Positions 1-12,620 of a stretch of 64,000 nucleotides of DNA are shown here, piece by piece. The notes under the pieces are model-generated. The model worked only from the letters and a program-made list of their open reading frames with translations, was not told the origin of the DNA and searched no databases. Source of the stretch: Heterotrichella gracilis (lineage: Eukaryota; Sar; Xanthophyceae; Tribonematales; Xanthonemataceae); contig JAULBX010007996.1 of the NCBI GenBank assembly GCA_032358255.1, positions 54,829 through 118,828 of the forward strand, read 5' to 3'. Made by a program: the position numbers and the translations under genes. Position 1 is the first letter of the stretch; each line of letters starts with the position of its first letter.

Positions 1-3000
1 TTTTCTGGTGCCGCCGCTGGACAGAGCAGTCGCGGGAAAAGAGGGAGGCCACGTTCCCGTGCCTGGTGGGTGGGGGGTGGGTATTTGTATTAATGAGGGC
101 GCTGGGGGCTGGAGTGTACGGGTTTGGGGGTATAGGGTGAACTTATCTTCAAGCTTCAGGTTAAGGTTTCTCTCATGCACCGCCTTCCATGGATCAAACA
201 TGGTTTAGGGTTTAGGGTTACATTCCAGGGTTTTCCGCGCACCTGTCTGCAATAAGCTGCACCTCCAGGTGCCTTGACTGCGGCGCCAGCTTCATTGCAA
301 ATATGGGTGACCCGGGTACCTCCCCCTGCACCTGCTGGAACACCATCTTCACATCCTCGGGGTTGAGAACCTGCAGGGGGGTGGGGGGGGTGTGGGGGGT
401 GGCATGGGTGGGGGTGGGGGGTGAAAGGTGGGGAGGGTGTTGACAAGGGTTTGGGCGCAGGAGGCGGGATTGCAGAATGGTGTGTGGGTAGGTGGTGGCA
501 GCAGCAACGACTTAATTTTCTGGAGAGGCAAATTTTCGTTCTGGTGTTGGTACTGTATTCCACTACACCGTGGGAAGTCGAGAGCCTTTGGTTGTTGACA
601 TGACTTCTCATTTGAACCTCCAACCGCCCCTCACCTTGCGGATCCCCTTGCCCCCGCCACCCCAGGACGCCTTGAGCATGACCGGGTAACCAATCCGCTC
701 ACACACATCCAACGCCTGCTGCACGCTGCAGATGCAATAAGTATAGTTAGTCACTTGCATTCCCGTCAACTTGCCATCCTGCAAATAGCAAGCACAGCCA
801 GACTCTAACCCAAGATGATGCATGCTGTGGTTGCAAGAGTATTGGGTTAGGTTGAGGGGAAACAGAAAACAGATACACTTTCATTTCTGCTCAACAGCAA
901 GGCTAAAGCAGTCAACGCGGTTCTGTGCCATAAATGATATGCAAGCAGGTCTGTCCTGACCCTGCATGTACCCTTGCTGAAAACAAGTCAGCCTATGTGG
1001 CCCCAGGCCTCCCTGTGCACCGTTTACCTGTGAATGCACGCCTTGTCATATATGTCAGCCGGGATCTCGCTGTCAGTACATGCAGCCAGGTCCACAGTCA
1101 CCCCACTTCCTGACCAGGCCAGGGTGGGGACCCCAGCCGATTGCGCCAGGATGGTGGAGCCAATCTGCAGGGATGAGGGATGGGGAGTTGAGGGGTACGT
1201 ATAGCCGGGGTGGGGTGATGGGTGGGGTGTATATGCGTGCAAGTGGTACAGCCGATGCCGCAGTCACCATTGCACGGGGTTCTCTGCTGTGATTGTCAAT
1301 AATTCATTTTGTACTTATTTTATATTTCATTAATTTATTAATAATGAAGTTATTCAGATATTACATGATCCTTATTCCCATTGTGCTGACATAAAATAGA
1401 TTTTAGTTATATTTGCGTAATCCCAGGCCACCGGTTGGGTTTACCTGGTACTCTAGCTACATCATTCATGCTGACTCACCCCCACCCCCCACCCCCCACC
1501 GCTCACCTTGTCCCCCAGCGCTGCCATTGCCGATGATGGTGGCCCCAGGAAGCGTATGTCCACATCATCAAGGGACTGGGGCAGCTCGGGCTTCTCAGAG
1601 GCGTGGCCCCTGAGAGGTGCAGAGGATTGGGAGAGGGTTATGGTAGGGTTAATTGTAGGGCTATCAGGGTTTTGGGCCGACCCTTTCGGCATGCAGGTGT
1701 CTTGTGACGTGTGTATTTGTATGCGTGCAGATGCGTTTGTGTGCGCCATTAGCATGATGTGGACCATGCCACGCCAAGGGATGGGGGCTGAAGAGGCTGC
1801 GAGTGACCACTGTGCAAAATGGCACATAAGCGCATGCAGCTTTGGCCTAGTGCAAGATGTATGGTGCCACACACTAAATCAAAAAGTGTATAAATAAATA
1901 TTAATTGATTATTAAGTCATGGTGTCACACAAGGAAATGCAAGGCAGTGAACGCACCCCCTCCCTTGCCCCCCACCACTCCCCCACCCACGCACCATCCG
2001 GGCCACACCGCATCCACCCCCGCCCGCTGCGCCATCTGCACGATGAGGTGCACGTTGGCGTAGTTATTGCTGTTACGCCCCCCCGGCACCTCCACAAACT
2101 GGTCCGCCAGGCGCACGTGCTCGCTATCCACTCGCATGTCCTCCGGGGTTGCCATGGCCACTAGGGTCACGGAGCGCTCATGGCCAAAGGTCTTGTAGGC
2201 CCAGGAGCGGATGGAGCGAATGAATTTTGCTGCAGCCAGCCCATTGTTGGCCACAAGGATGCTGCAGAAGGGGAGGGAGTGCGGATGTGGAGGAGGAACT
2301 GGAATATTTGATTAAATTACAAAATTTGGAATTTTATTATCCTTGCAAATGCTGTGGATGGTCCAATTACCAATATTCGGAATTTTATTAGAACTTCACT
2401 TTTTTAATTTCAAGTAATTAATCTGCCATTTTTGAAGGTGCCATGTGCTGCGCGCTGTCCTTTGCCCAGCAAAAGCAACGTGATTGGAGAAGGCGAGGGG
2501 AGCATGGACCAGTGGCATGAGCTGATGGGGGAAGCTTGCATGGCAATGCAAGAGTGGTGTCCGTGATACAGGGGGCTGGTCCATGCAGGGATGCACCTTT
2601 GGGTATTGTGTGATGATGGCCACATGGGTTGGCAGGGATGGTCACGTGTATCATCAAGAACTGGCCACATGCCAAAAAAATACTTTGTGTGCATGAATAA
2701 TGATAACAGAATAACAGAATGATGATGAAAAGCCCACCATACGCAACTCCCTGGTGGAGTAATTTTTGTGCATGCCGGGTTGCTTATCCCAGGTGGAGTA
2801 ACTCAGCCGGCAGCGGTGCAAGGGTGTTCGCTCTTTAGGGTTTAGGGTTGGGCGTTGAAAGTGTTGGGTTTAGGGTGTGGCCCCCACCTGTGGATTGGCC
2901 TGTCCCCCCCATGCTCCCTGATGAACACATCCACCTGGCTGGTCAGGCTGGCAACCTTCTTGGGCACGCCTCGGCTGCACAGCAAGAAAACCCTTAGGGT

Positions 3001-4101
3001 TTAGAGTTTAGGGTGAGGGGTGCCCCTGGGGTCATGACAGGCGTGTGGCAGTGGTGCAGGGTGGTGGCGATGCAGGATGGAAGCACTGTCCCATGATGAG
3101 AGAATGATCATTGACGGCATATTTAGGGCTTGGTTTATATGCATATCACCAATACAGCCAGGCTAGGAGGCACCCTTGCATGCGGCCAGAAACAGTATCA
3201 CCAAGGCACTGTTCACACCAATCAGACGAGGTAACCGGGATAGTTTGTGAATTGGGTGGTTCAAGCTAGTAACGTACTGGGTTGCGGGTAGTTGCACTGG
3301 GGTCTGGGAGGATAGCATGTGGCTATATGCATGCATATGATGACTGGCCGAGTGCAATGCGCCAAGGGCATAGGTTCGTTGCAGTCCCGACGTACGTAAA
3401 TCGCAGTCTATAGGTACCAGAGGCACGTAGTGGGCGTCAAGTCGGCACTGTGAGGTTGTGGATGCACCCACATGCGGCAGTGTAGTTGCAAGCGCGAAAC
3501 ACAACCCTCTAGCTAATAAGACTGGTGCACGCATACAAGGGATACTGAAACACACTCAAGCAACTCTGCTTCGTCCCTTGACGCACCAATTCAGTGTGTT
3601 CGCTATAGAATCGTGCTGGCATGTGTAAGTGCCCAGTACGGCGCTGGTCTGGCTGCGAAACCTAAGACGACGTTTGGTAGACCGAAAGCACAGCCAATGA
3701 GACGGCCCTACACCCTTTACAGAAGCATAACGAAGTTTAACTAGTGCCTAGTCGCCGCCCAAGAACGCTTTCCACAAGTGCTGCATCCAGATCATTTGGC
3801 TTGGATGCATCTATCGCCCGCGTACCGTTGCTACCGAAGCGAAAGTCTACCACCGCCCTTACCTCAAGGTCTTGCTGAGTCCGGACTTCAGTGGCTTGCC
3901 CATAACACGCCGGTTGACGGATTTGCTGCTTGCATCCTTGGCTAGCCCCTCAACCACAGTGCTGTCTTGCCTGCTCGCTGCTTGGGCAGTGATCTCCTGC
4001 CAAACCTCTGAGGTCCGCTTACCAGGCGTGGGAGCATCCTCGTCCACTGGAGGCAGGTCATTCCAAGGGGTCGATGAGCTGTGCTCTAGGTGAGTCTCCA
4101 T
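1..4101 (-). CDS. ACC1: Acetyl-CoA carboxylase, homomeric eukaryotic type (5' part, truncated by window edge)
   Basis: Carboxylates acetyl-CoA to malonyl-CoA, the committed step of fatty acid synthesis. Only the N-terminal biotin carboxylase part is present (about 371 residues); the gene continues beyond base 1. Exons, 5' to 3' on minus: 4101-3863, 2974-2888, 2261-1995, 1609-1507, 1164-1028, 725-635, 370-243, 62-1. All junctions are GT-AG and phases agree. Visible family signatures: [57 protein letters not shown], the ATP-grasp glycine loop [12 protein letters not shown], and [11 protein letters not shown] at the edge. The match to plant and animal cytosolic ACC is continuous from exon 2. Exon 1 (starting METHLEH, about 79 residues) is inferred from an in-frame ATG, a GAG|GTAAGG donor and a matching phase; it is not family-conserved. 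The N-terminus does not look like a clear plastid transit peptide, so a cytosolic enzyme is likely. Intron 1 (2975-3862) also holds an unsupported 130-codon open frame. Confidence 0.93.
203..219 (+). repeat. Telomere-like TTTAGGG pair
   Basis: TTTAGGGTTTAGGG in ACC1 intron 7. Comparable short runs occur at about 2834, 2994, 13745, 33070 and 41201-41560 (same strand sense), and in reverse sense (CCCTAAA) at about 28569, 35618, 37511, 55236, 57525 and 61031. Confidence 0.95.
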
Positions 4102-4968
4102 GGTGACAGCGTTGTGTGTGTCCAACGCAATTAGCTGAACCGCATGTTGTAACAGGCCTCGTCGCCCCAAACGACGCTGCTCAATACAGCAATACTTGCA
4201 AGAACCGTATTAAAGGAGAAGAGTTTCCAACGTCAAAAGAAGAGCACGTTGTGAGCTTGCTTGCGAAGCTTTGTTGCCTTTGGCTATCCAAAGCTTTGCC
4301 AAAAAGCGAAAGTTGGATAGCTCGCCAGCCCAACCCTTAGAGTAACCCTACGTTAGGGTTTGGACTAGGGTTCCGCCAAAGGCAGCAAGTGCCTCAACAT
4401 ATGGCATATGCCAAAATTTTGAAGGGGTTCTGGATGCAAAGGAAAGACACGCAACGCCAAAGGCTTCAATACTGCGGCATAGCATCCACTCATAGCCCCC
4501 ACGAAACATCAGTCAGGAAGCCCATCCCTCCCAACGGGATTGGCGTGGGGAGACCCCTAACCAGCTTGCTAAGGAAGGGAAGCATGATATGCTGTACACG
4601 TGTAACCACACTCAGATTTACACCACTGTGACAAACATGTCCCAAGCAGCGAAGGTTTCAGTCTATCTCGACATCAAGAGGAACCCACGCACCCTGTAGC
4701 CCTAAACACCACTAAAAATTTTGAAAATTGCAGCACTAGACAAAGCTACTCAAATTGCAGCAAATGCTTCACTATGTGGGCTGGAACAATGAACAAAGGC
4801 ATCTGCAATGCACGCCAAACGCAATTGCATGCCCAAAACAAACGGAAAAGTTGCCAAATCAAATGTACCCCACAAACAGATTTCACAAACTAGAAAGCTG
4901 CTCGTATTGGACCTATTCCTCACTGCAGCTTCACCAGAGCATTCCAAGACTGGCGTACGAGTACCCTG
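4102..4968. other. Intergenic, ACC1 promoter side / 3' flank of the coiled-coil gene
   Basis: About 870 bases between the inferred ACC1 start and the stop codon of the upstream gene on the same strand. I see no credible coding region. Around 4340-4375 there are degenerate telomere-like motifs (TTAGGGTTTGG, CTAGGGTT). No TATA-like box is obvious. Confidence 0.5.
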
Positions 4969-7900
4969 TCACTGCTGCGCGTTGAGTGTGTGCCCCTTCC
5001 GCCAGCGCAACAGCTCCCGCATGCGCAACAGTGCAAAGCTGTTGCTGGTGTCAGCCTGGTTTGAAGCTCCAACCCTGCTAATTATGCTCGGCAACCGGTC
5101 TCGGCCTGTGTCTGCAGGACCATACTTGACGGATCCCCGACCATGCACCATTGGCATTGCCTGCAGCAGATACCAGCACACAAATTTACGAAGAATTCTT
5201 TTCTTGCATATCCATGACAGGCAAAATCTTGCATCCATGCAACACGATGGACGAGTACGTGGATGAACAGGTAAAATTGCCCCTTCATCCACGAGGAATG
5301 AAAGAGCAACATACTCATACTGGCTCCCTAATCAAAATTCAAATGCAGACCTGGCAAAGAAATTGAGCTAACACCAAACACCACTGCCTGTCAATATTTG
5401 TAAAAAACTGTGGACCTGGAGGCCTGTTGATATGCATGTAGAAGAAACGAGAGCTACATGCCACTTACCTCATTGAGAAACGCATCCACATCCAAGTGTG
5501 CAGTGATGGGACTGTCCCCGGCCGCCGATTTCATGATGAACGATGCAAGAAGTCTGACATCGTCCACCAGCAAGGAAGCACACCTACAGCACAGCACATG
5601 AATTGGTGGGCTGAATCAGGACAATTGATGGTGTCAGCTTCTAATTTTCGATCCCCTGTAATAATGGCTTGGGATAAATCAATTGAATTATCGCAGTTGC
5701 TGTATACAATGACAGCTCTTCCACTCCCAGCCACGCAGAAAAATGTTATTTACCAATGCATCATGCTCATCCCAACACCAGTGGCCAACTTTGTTTGTAC
5801 AATGCAACTGAACGAGCAACGTACTGGCTGAGAATTTCAATTGTAGATGACCAAACAGGTGGATTGCAATTGTCAAAGGACAAATCACCCTAGCATGCAT
5901 TGGACACTTTCGTTGCATCCTTTTATGCTAACCTAAACGGATGTTGCATTTAACAATGTCCATTGCATCTGGCTGTAGTGCTGGAATGCATGTAACTAAC
6001 GAACTAAGTAATTGCATGTGCACAGCCCTACCTGTCAGTACAGGTGGTCAGAAACCTTGCAGCCTTGCGCAGCATAGGGAAGGTTGCAGAATGCCACCGC
6101 CCTTGCAACGGCTCTGGCAGTGCATTAACCAGCACCTCGGGGGCCAGGACCGAAAGCGAAGCCATTGTTGTGATGGCAGCAATGCACATCTTGCTGCCTG
6201 GCGCTGGTGCAGTAGCCTTGGGAGGCTGCAGGTAACCTCCTCCCCCTGCGTTTGCGATTTGTTGAATTCTTACTCAGGAACATTATGAAAACGAAGACGA
6301 CAGCACGCGGGTGTTGTTTGTTCTTGTCACCAAGAAATTTACCAGGCACAGGTTCCATCTGTTTCATTCGACAAGAAATTTGATCGCTGACGGGGTAGCT
6401 AATGCGTGCTGTGATATTCAGCATGGGCATCTCTCTCCACGCAGAAAGTGGCTGCTGGGCCAGGCCCATGATGCAGTCCACAGACTCAGTCTGTCAGCAG
6501 GCGTACATTGCCTGAAAACAACGTGATCAGGTTCTGTCCAAACCATGTGCACACCTGGTAGCAGGAAGGGTGCCAAAGCAGCAGCCAGCGCGGTTGCAAA
6601 CTCTTCAGGCGACAGCATTTGCAGCAGCGCACTGGTCATCACGAGTGTGCAGCCTTGCTGTAGTCCAGTTCTTTGGAGCAGGGAGCCATCATCTCCTAGC
6701 CTTGGACCAGATCCAGTCAGCCCAGGCTGGAGTTTCTCACTGACAGCTGGGTTCTGGATGTAGAGGATGTTGGCCTCGGGTGAGTTCAACAGGTACATGT
6801 TGACTGCCACACCATCTGACAGCCCCATGCGCTCCTGGATCTCAACCAGCTTCACGTACAGAAGTGGGACCTGCACACGTGTTAAACCTTGTATTTTCAA
6901 CACAGCATGCTTTCAAAGAGCAGCTGCCAGGGCACATTGGAAACCACAGCATTTGTCAGGTCATAAGGGGTAATTGCGCTTAAAATCCCATTTAAATGAA
7001 CTTACCTGTGTCTCCCCAAGCCGGACGCCCAGATCAATGCCCTTCAACGCCTCTGCAAACTCTTGCGTACCCAAGTAGTTCAACAGACATTGCATACCCA
7101 TATCCTTGCTGCACTCTGCAAAGATAGTATCCACAAATGGATGATGGACCAGTCTGTCCTGAATGCCACCGGTGTCGCTGAAGGATGGCACTGCCTCTGA
7201 TTGCAGCTCAGGACCATTGGATGCTGTAATAGCATCGGGGTGGACGGCTCTGATTGTGCTTGTAGATGGGTCATCCTGCAGAGCAAAGCTGTGATATAAT
7301 GCATGGAACAGACATGCATAATGCTATTGACCAAGTAGTATCTGTAATGAAGAACAGCATACACATAACATGTTGGGATTGTGATGTGATTGTGCATACA
7401 TCTTGGAGCCCTTGAAAAAAACATTTCAGTATGTGTACATCCCTAGTTAAGAACAAATCTGGTTGTTTACATTAACAGAAACATAGCATACATTTATTGT
7501 TAGCACACCTTGCGCTGCCTTCCGGCATCAGTGTCACCAGCATCTGCCCCATCAGCTGCAATGGCAGTCACTGTGATGTGCGCATCGTAGTCTGGCACAT
7601 CTGCATCATGCTGGGGAGGCTCTTGCGCAGGGCTCGCTGCCACAACGCTCTTGCGAAGAAGCTTCTTCACAAATGAGTCTTGCTTCACTGGTTTTGATTT
7701 GGCTGGCAGGCTGCTGCTAGGCAAGCTTGACCTGGCGCTAAAAGCTGCAGCTGGTGGCTCCTCACAAGGCAAAGGAGTCAGTGATGACTGGAGGTACGAG
7801 TCCCACTCTGCATTGGTATCACTGGTGATACTGCTCCCACTAGGCTGTGCAGCTGCGAATCTTTCCATGATTGGAGAAATGCCGCGTGCTGATTGTGGCG

Positions 7901-10900
7901 CTGTGGTGGGCAGGGCGTTGTTGCTTGGCAAGCTGCTCCTAGAACTTGAAGACAGCGATGGTGAGATGCGCTTCAAGGACGACAGCTTGGACAGCCGTTG
8001 GAAGGTGCTGGGTGCATGGGAGCGCGGTGGTGATGGGGAGGGGGACGATCTCAAGCTGCTGCCAGATGACAGGGGGCTGTGGCTCTGGAGCAGGGACGCA
8101 GCAGAGGGAGAGCGATCTACATTCAGGCCTGCAGGATCTGCATTCCTTGCCCACAGCTCGCAGTAGCTGGTCTGCGCTGCCCGGTGCACTAGCGTTGTCT
8201 GCATTGCGGTTTTGATCTTGGAGGCAATGAGAGGGAACTCACTGTAATTGTCCATCAAATCCTTGATCCTGACGTACTGGCTGTCAAAATTCTTCTGCTT
8301 ATCATCCATTTCCTTGGTGTACTTCTCCAACAGCCCTTTCGCTCCCAGTGCGGATTTCAAATCGCTCTGCAACTGTGCAATGGTAGCCTGTTGCTGATGC
8401 CTGGTAGTGTCACTCTCCTCCAGCTGCTTTCCTGTTTCTGACAACTGTTCCTGCTGTAAACTGTTGGATTCAACAGCGTCCTGTACTTCCTGTGTGAGCT
8501 GAGCAATCTGCTTGCGCAGAGTGGCTTCCTGTGCTTTGCTATGCTCCTGGGATTGATGCAGATCAGCCTGCAGCTTCCTGTGCACTTCGCTCAACTGCTG
8601 AAGCTCTAGTGATTTGGCCTCGAGCCTTTGCTCAGTGTTCAAGCTGTTGCGCGTCATCTGCTCAAGCTGGCTAGCCGTTGAGTCCAGCGCTTCCTTTTGA
8701 AGGTCAAAATCGTGCTGCAGATGATCGCGCTCCTGTTGCGTTGCTGCAACCTGTGCCACCAGTTAACACATTCAGACATAGCCCTTGCTGCACATAATAT
8801 GCATGTGTCAAAATGGGTTGGCCAAAGCCAAAACATCTTGATGTTGCGCAGCACGATGACAGTTGATTGGTAGTCACATCTGGTCCATGCATAGACTCAA
8901 TAGAATGGCGTACCTTGCCTAGCGCCACTTGCAGCTTTTCCTGGCAGTCTTGTAGCAGTTCAGCTGTGTCTCGCAGCTGCATGGTAGTGTGCCTTATCTC
9001 AGATTTGCCGTCTACCAGCTGTTGCTCCAGCAAGTCAAGTACATCCATAGCAGACGCTTGCGGAGGAATTGCGACCTGCATTCAAACAATCATGGTTGCG
9101 GGCATTTTCTGCTGGTACCTTGCCATCTCTCTCAGCACCTTTTATTAATTTGATTTAATGATACAGTAATCGTTTAAAATGCTGTTCAGGGCTCAGGGTT
9201 TAATTTTTCAGCGCCTGTGCAAAGCTCTATCTCAATGCATTTACACACCCCATAAATCGACGGTGTGAAGATAATAAGGCACAATGGGCCATTCTGGCAC
9301 GAAATAGAGTTGATTATTCACCCCATGGCAACAACTGTTGAACCACACCTTCTTATCAGCAGATGAAAAATCGTTGACCCTGGTAACAATACCCCTGAGC
9401 CTGGACATGATGTCAGTTTTTTGTTGGACCAGCTCCTGCCGCTGCTGGTCGAGGGTTTCCAGCCTCTTGATATATTCACTCTGCTTGGCTAAGGCTTGCC
9501 GGTTTTGTGATATCCCGAGGTCCCGTTGCTGTACTGTATGTTCCAGAGCAGCAATGGTGTCCTGAAGCAATAACATTAGCACCTGTTATTCTTGGGTCAT
9601 TCAAATTCATTCATTGCAGCACACACCAACAAAAAACCTTTCTGTAGCTGGCACATCATTTTGCAAATGCATTGCACCAAAGGCACACCTTGCATTGTTG
9701 ACATTCCTTTGTGACTGCATCAAATTCAAGCCGCAGCCGTTGCAATTTATCTTCGCTCCCTTGCAGCTGGGATATGGCTTCTTGCTCAGATTTGGTAGCA
9801 GCTTCTTTGGCACTGACTGCCGCTAACATGTCTGTTCTTGCTTCGGCAGCCAGTGCTTCTGAGGCACCCAAGCGATCTGTGTACTTCTCCATCTGTGCTT
9901 CCAGTTGATTGATGTTCTCAGTCTTGACCTCCAGCAGATGCTCCAAGGACCGAACTTGATTGCACGCGTCATGATGTCTGTGCTGGACACTTGTCAATGT
10001 CTGCTCATACTGTGCCCTCTGCTTTTGTTCCTGCAGGATTAATTGAAGGTTGAAATCGATGTAGCAATTTTTTTATAATCTTTTCTTCAGACTTCGATTA
10101 AATGATCACTTACAAAACATTTGACGGTTACAAGAGTGCAATCATTGCAATCAGTGCATTATGCATCCACCCACTTCCTCCAGCTGCGCCTTGACCTCTG
10201 CCATTGCTCCTTCATGTGTGGCAGCAACATCCTCTAACTGGCTGCACTTCAGTTCCAGGTCCCTGTTGCGTGCTTGCTCACTTTGCAAACACGCTGTGGC
10301 AGCGTCAAGCTTGTCACTACAGGTCAACGCAAGGGCTTGTGTTGATTGCAGGTGGCCCTCCAGACTGGCGATAGACTGGCGCGCATTCCTGAATGGCGGA
10401 GCACATGGCAAATGTTAGTAGCATTATTTTTAATGTTTATACATAATATTTGTATAAAGATATCTGCAAACAAAACATGTACCAGAAAGAGTCAAATGCA
10501 GTTAACCCAGCGCTTACCCGCAATCGAGCTGTAATGAGGCGATTTCCTGTACATGCCTGGCTGCCTCAACTAACAGGCTTTGGATTGTACATTCCAGCTT
10601 TGCAATGAGATCCTGCTTCTGTTCCTGGTCAATTTTCATCTTGTCAAACTCGCGCTGCATCTGCACGTGCCGCAGGCGAAGCTCCCTGCAGGTGGGCACA
10701 ACAATTAGCTTATAATTATCATCGCCACATTGTCCATTGCATGAGTCCCATGTCATTGGTAAGCGGGTTTAAATTTTGTATTTATTTCTAGATAGTTTGC
10801 AGTGCGTGTCACACCTGGCGGACTCCAGATCATTGGTGTATTTGCTTGTAAGCTCTTGCAATCTGTGCTGGTGGGATATCTCCTGCTCATGCAGTTGTTG

Positions 10901-12620
10901 CTCTGCTTTGACTAATCGCATCTGCAAGGGCACATAAACAGTATCTGCAATGTAGCAATTTCCCAAACGCTGATCACCCACCCGCCTGCGTATCCAAACT
11001 CACATCAATGGCACTCCTGCCAGATCCAAGCAAACCATTTGTATACAAAATGCAGGCAGACAACCAGCTAGTTGCACATGAAAAGTATCTGCAATGTAGG
11101 GACATCCAAGTACTGATAACCCAGCCCGTCTGTGTCTCCAAAGTCACATGAGTGGCCATATGACAATGTATACAGAATGCAGGCAGACAACCAGCAAGTT
11201 GCACCGCAAGGTACCTCCGCAATATCCTCTTGCTCTATGGCCTTTTGTTTTGCATCAAAGGCAGACCGGGCAGTTGACTTGAGATCCTCATTGCTGAGCC
11301 TCAACTCATCCGCCTCTGTATTAGCAGCTGGCCAAGCACAGGTGGATTGTGCGGTGTTAGAAAATGAACCCCAAAAAAAATACAAAGCTTGGAAAAGATT
11401 GGCCCTTTTTGCTTTTTAGCCCGCAGTCACGCACACAGAACTAGTCAACTATCCTGGATAAGGAGCAATAATGACATGCATTTCAGAGTACAGCCAGATT
11501 CGTCACCCATGACCAGCGGTGACTGGCAATGCTAGCCTTCAATGGAGGCAGGAGTCCGATGGCCAATAAGATCCTGCAACCCTTCGCACCTTTGAGTTTG
11601 CCCGACAGTTCTTGCATGCCCTGAAGCAGCTGATCCTCGCGTTGCCTTGCCGATTCCTGTTGAGCGCTGTTGTTTGACTGCGATTGAGCCAGCTCTGACT
11701 CAAGTGCAGCATACTGGAATTGGATGTGCTCTATCTTCAGCTTGTGCTCGGCAATTGATTGCAGCAAGAGCTGCACAGCCAGAAGAGGTAACTCAGGACA
11801 GTGTTGCAAGGATGTTTCTGAGTAGCTGCTGAGCTGTGTAGAAAGAAACAAGCAAACAGATTGACCCCACACCGCAGCTACCATATTTGTAACTGACACC
11901 CCTTGAGAATTTGCACGCACCTCAAACTGCGCCCGGTCTTCTGGCAGCACACTGACCCCAGGCAGGACGCTGCTGTAGTGCGTGGAGGTGCCTGTGACAG
12001 CATAGAGCATCGCCTCCAGCTTACCCTGTTCAGGCTCCCTGTATAGGGTGGCTGTTGCAGCACGGGGTGGCCACGCAGGCCCTCGTGAATGCTCAGCAGG
12101 GGCCAGTCCAAGGCTGGAGTGGGAACGGCCTGCACGTCCAAAGCCAAAGCAACTCTACCCTTGTGAAGCCATCGTTATTGTGCATTGTCTGAGGGCAACA
12201 AGTAGCTGGAGGAGCTGGGGATCTGCTGGAGAACTCCCCTAACCCCCCCCCCCCCCCCCCCCCAACCCACCTGGTGAGTGCCCCCCTGGTGAAGCAGATA
12301 TCTTGGGGCTGACATCTGAGTCGCTTCCTGTGCCAGTTCCATCACTCACTTCATCTATCATGGACAAGTGGTCTAGTCCTGCTGGCAGCAACAACGATGT
12401 GGTTATCGATATGTTTCAAAACATCTGGGCATGAGCGCCCAGTTGTGAGAACCAAGCAGGTACCTGTCGTCAGTGGCTCCGATGGGAGCAGAGAGGGCTG
12501 ACCAATTGCTCCCAAGAAGTGCTTTCTGTACAGTGTCAGCCTGTTGGTCCGCCTGTTCCTGGCTGTGCTTGGCTTCCTGTCCAAAGGGTCTTGTGGAGAA
12601 GTGGCTCCATCAGTCGCCAT
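4969..12620 (-). CDS. Long coiled-coil protein with C-terminal catalytically dead M48-peptidase-like domain
   Basis: An 18-exon model, every phase compatible, total 4341 nt = 1446 residues plus TGA. Exons: 12620-12464, 12378-12271, 12238-12159, 12025-11921, 11833-11590, 11315-11215, 10921-10815, 10685-10518, 10388-10175, 10030-9689, 9561-9349, 9075-8914, 8750-7509, 7275-7006, 6870-6555, 6236-6032, 5583-5469, 5160-4969. Residues 1-110 are low-complexity and basic/serine-rich. About 155-830 is heptad-like coiled coil rich in Q, E, L and A. About 880-1040 is serine/proline-rich. Residues 1082-1446 align by eye with plant plastid-type M48 family proteins: LYVKLVEIQERMG, VMTSALLQMLSPEE, CTDRCASLL, HLDVDAFLNE. 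At the HExxH position (about 1268-1272) the sequence reads AAALA, and the third-ligand glutamate is also missing, so no zinc protease activity is expected. Function unknown; a scaffold role is a guess. The start was chosen as the first ATG that joins the donor at 12464 in phase. Confidence 0.85.
10941..11207. repeat. Imperfect tandem duplication of about 150 bp overlapping an intron
   Basis: Two imperfect copies, about 10941-11075 and 11089-11207, in the intron between exons 6 and 7 of the coiled-coil gene. Shared landmarks are GTATCTGCAATGTAG, then CCAAACTCACAT versus CCAAAGTCACAT, then AATGCAGGCAGACAACCAGC. The second copy ends a few bases before the donor of exon 6. Confidence 0.8.
12243..12263. 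repeat. Poly(C) tract, 21 bases
   Basis: An uninterrupted run of 21 C on the plus strand (poly-G on the coding strand), inside a 32-base candidate intron (12239-12270) of the coiled-coil/M48-like gene. Its end lies close to the acceptor of exon 3. Such tracts often vary in length and assemble poorly. Confidence 0.9.

Noticed and set aside
3163-3555. 130-codon minus-strand frame as an ACC1 transit-peptide exon
   Set aside because: Exon 1 at 4101-3863 joins exon 2 directly in the right phase, so this stretch falls within intron 1.
7651-8166. 171-codon plus-strand frame opposite the coiled-coil exon
   Set aside because: It is an antisense shadow of a serine-rich coding exon.
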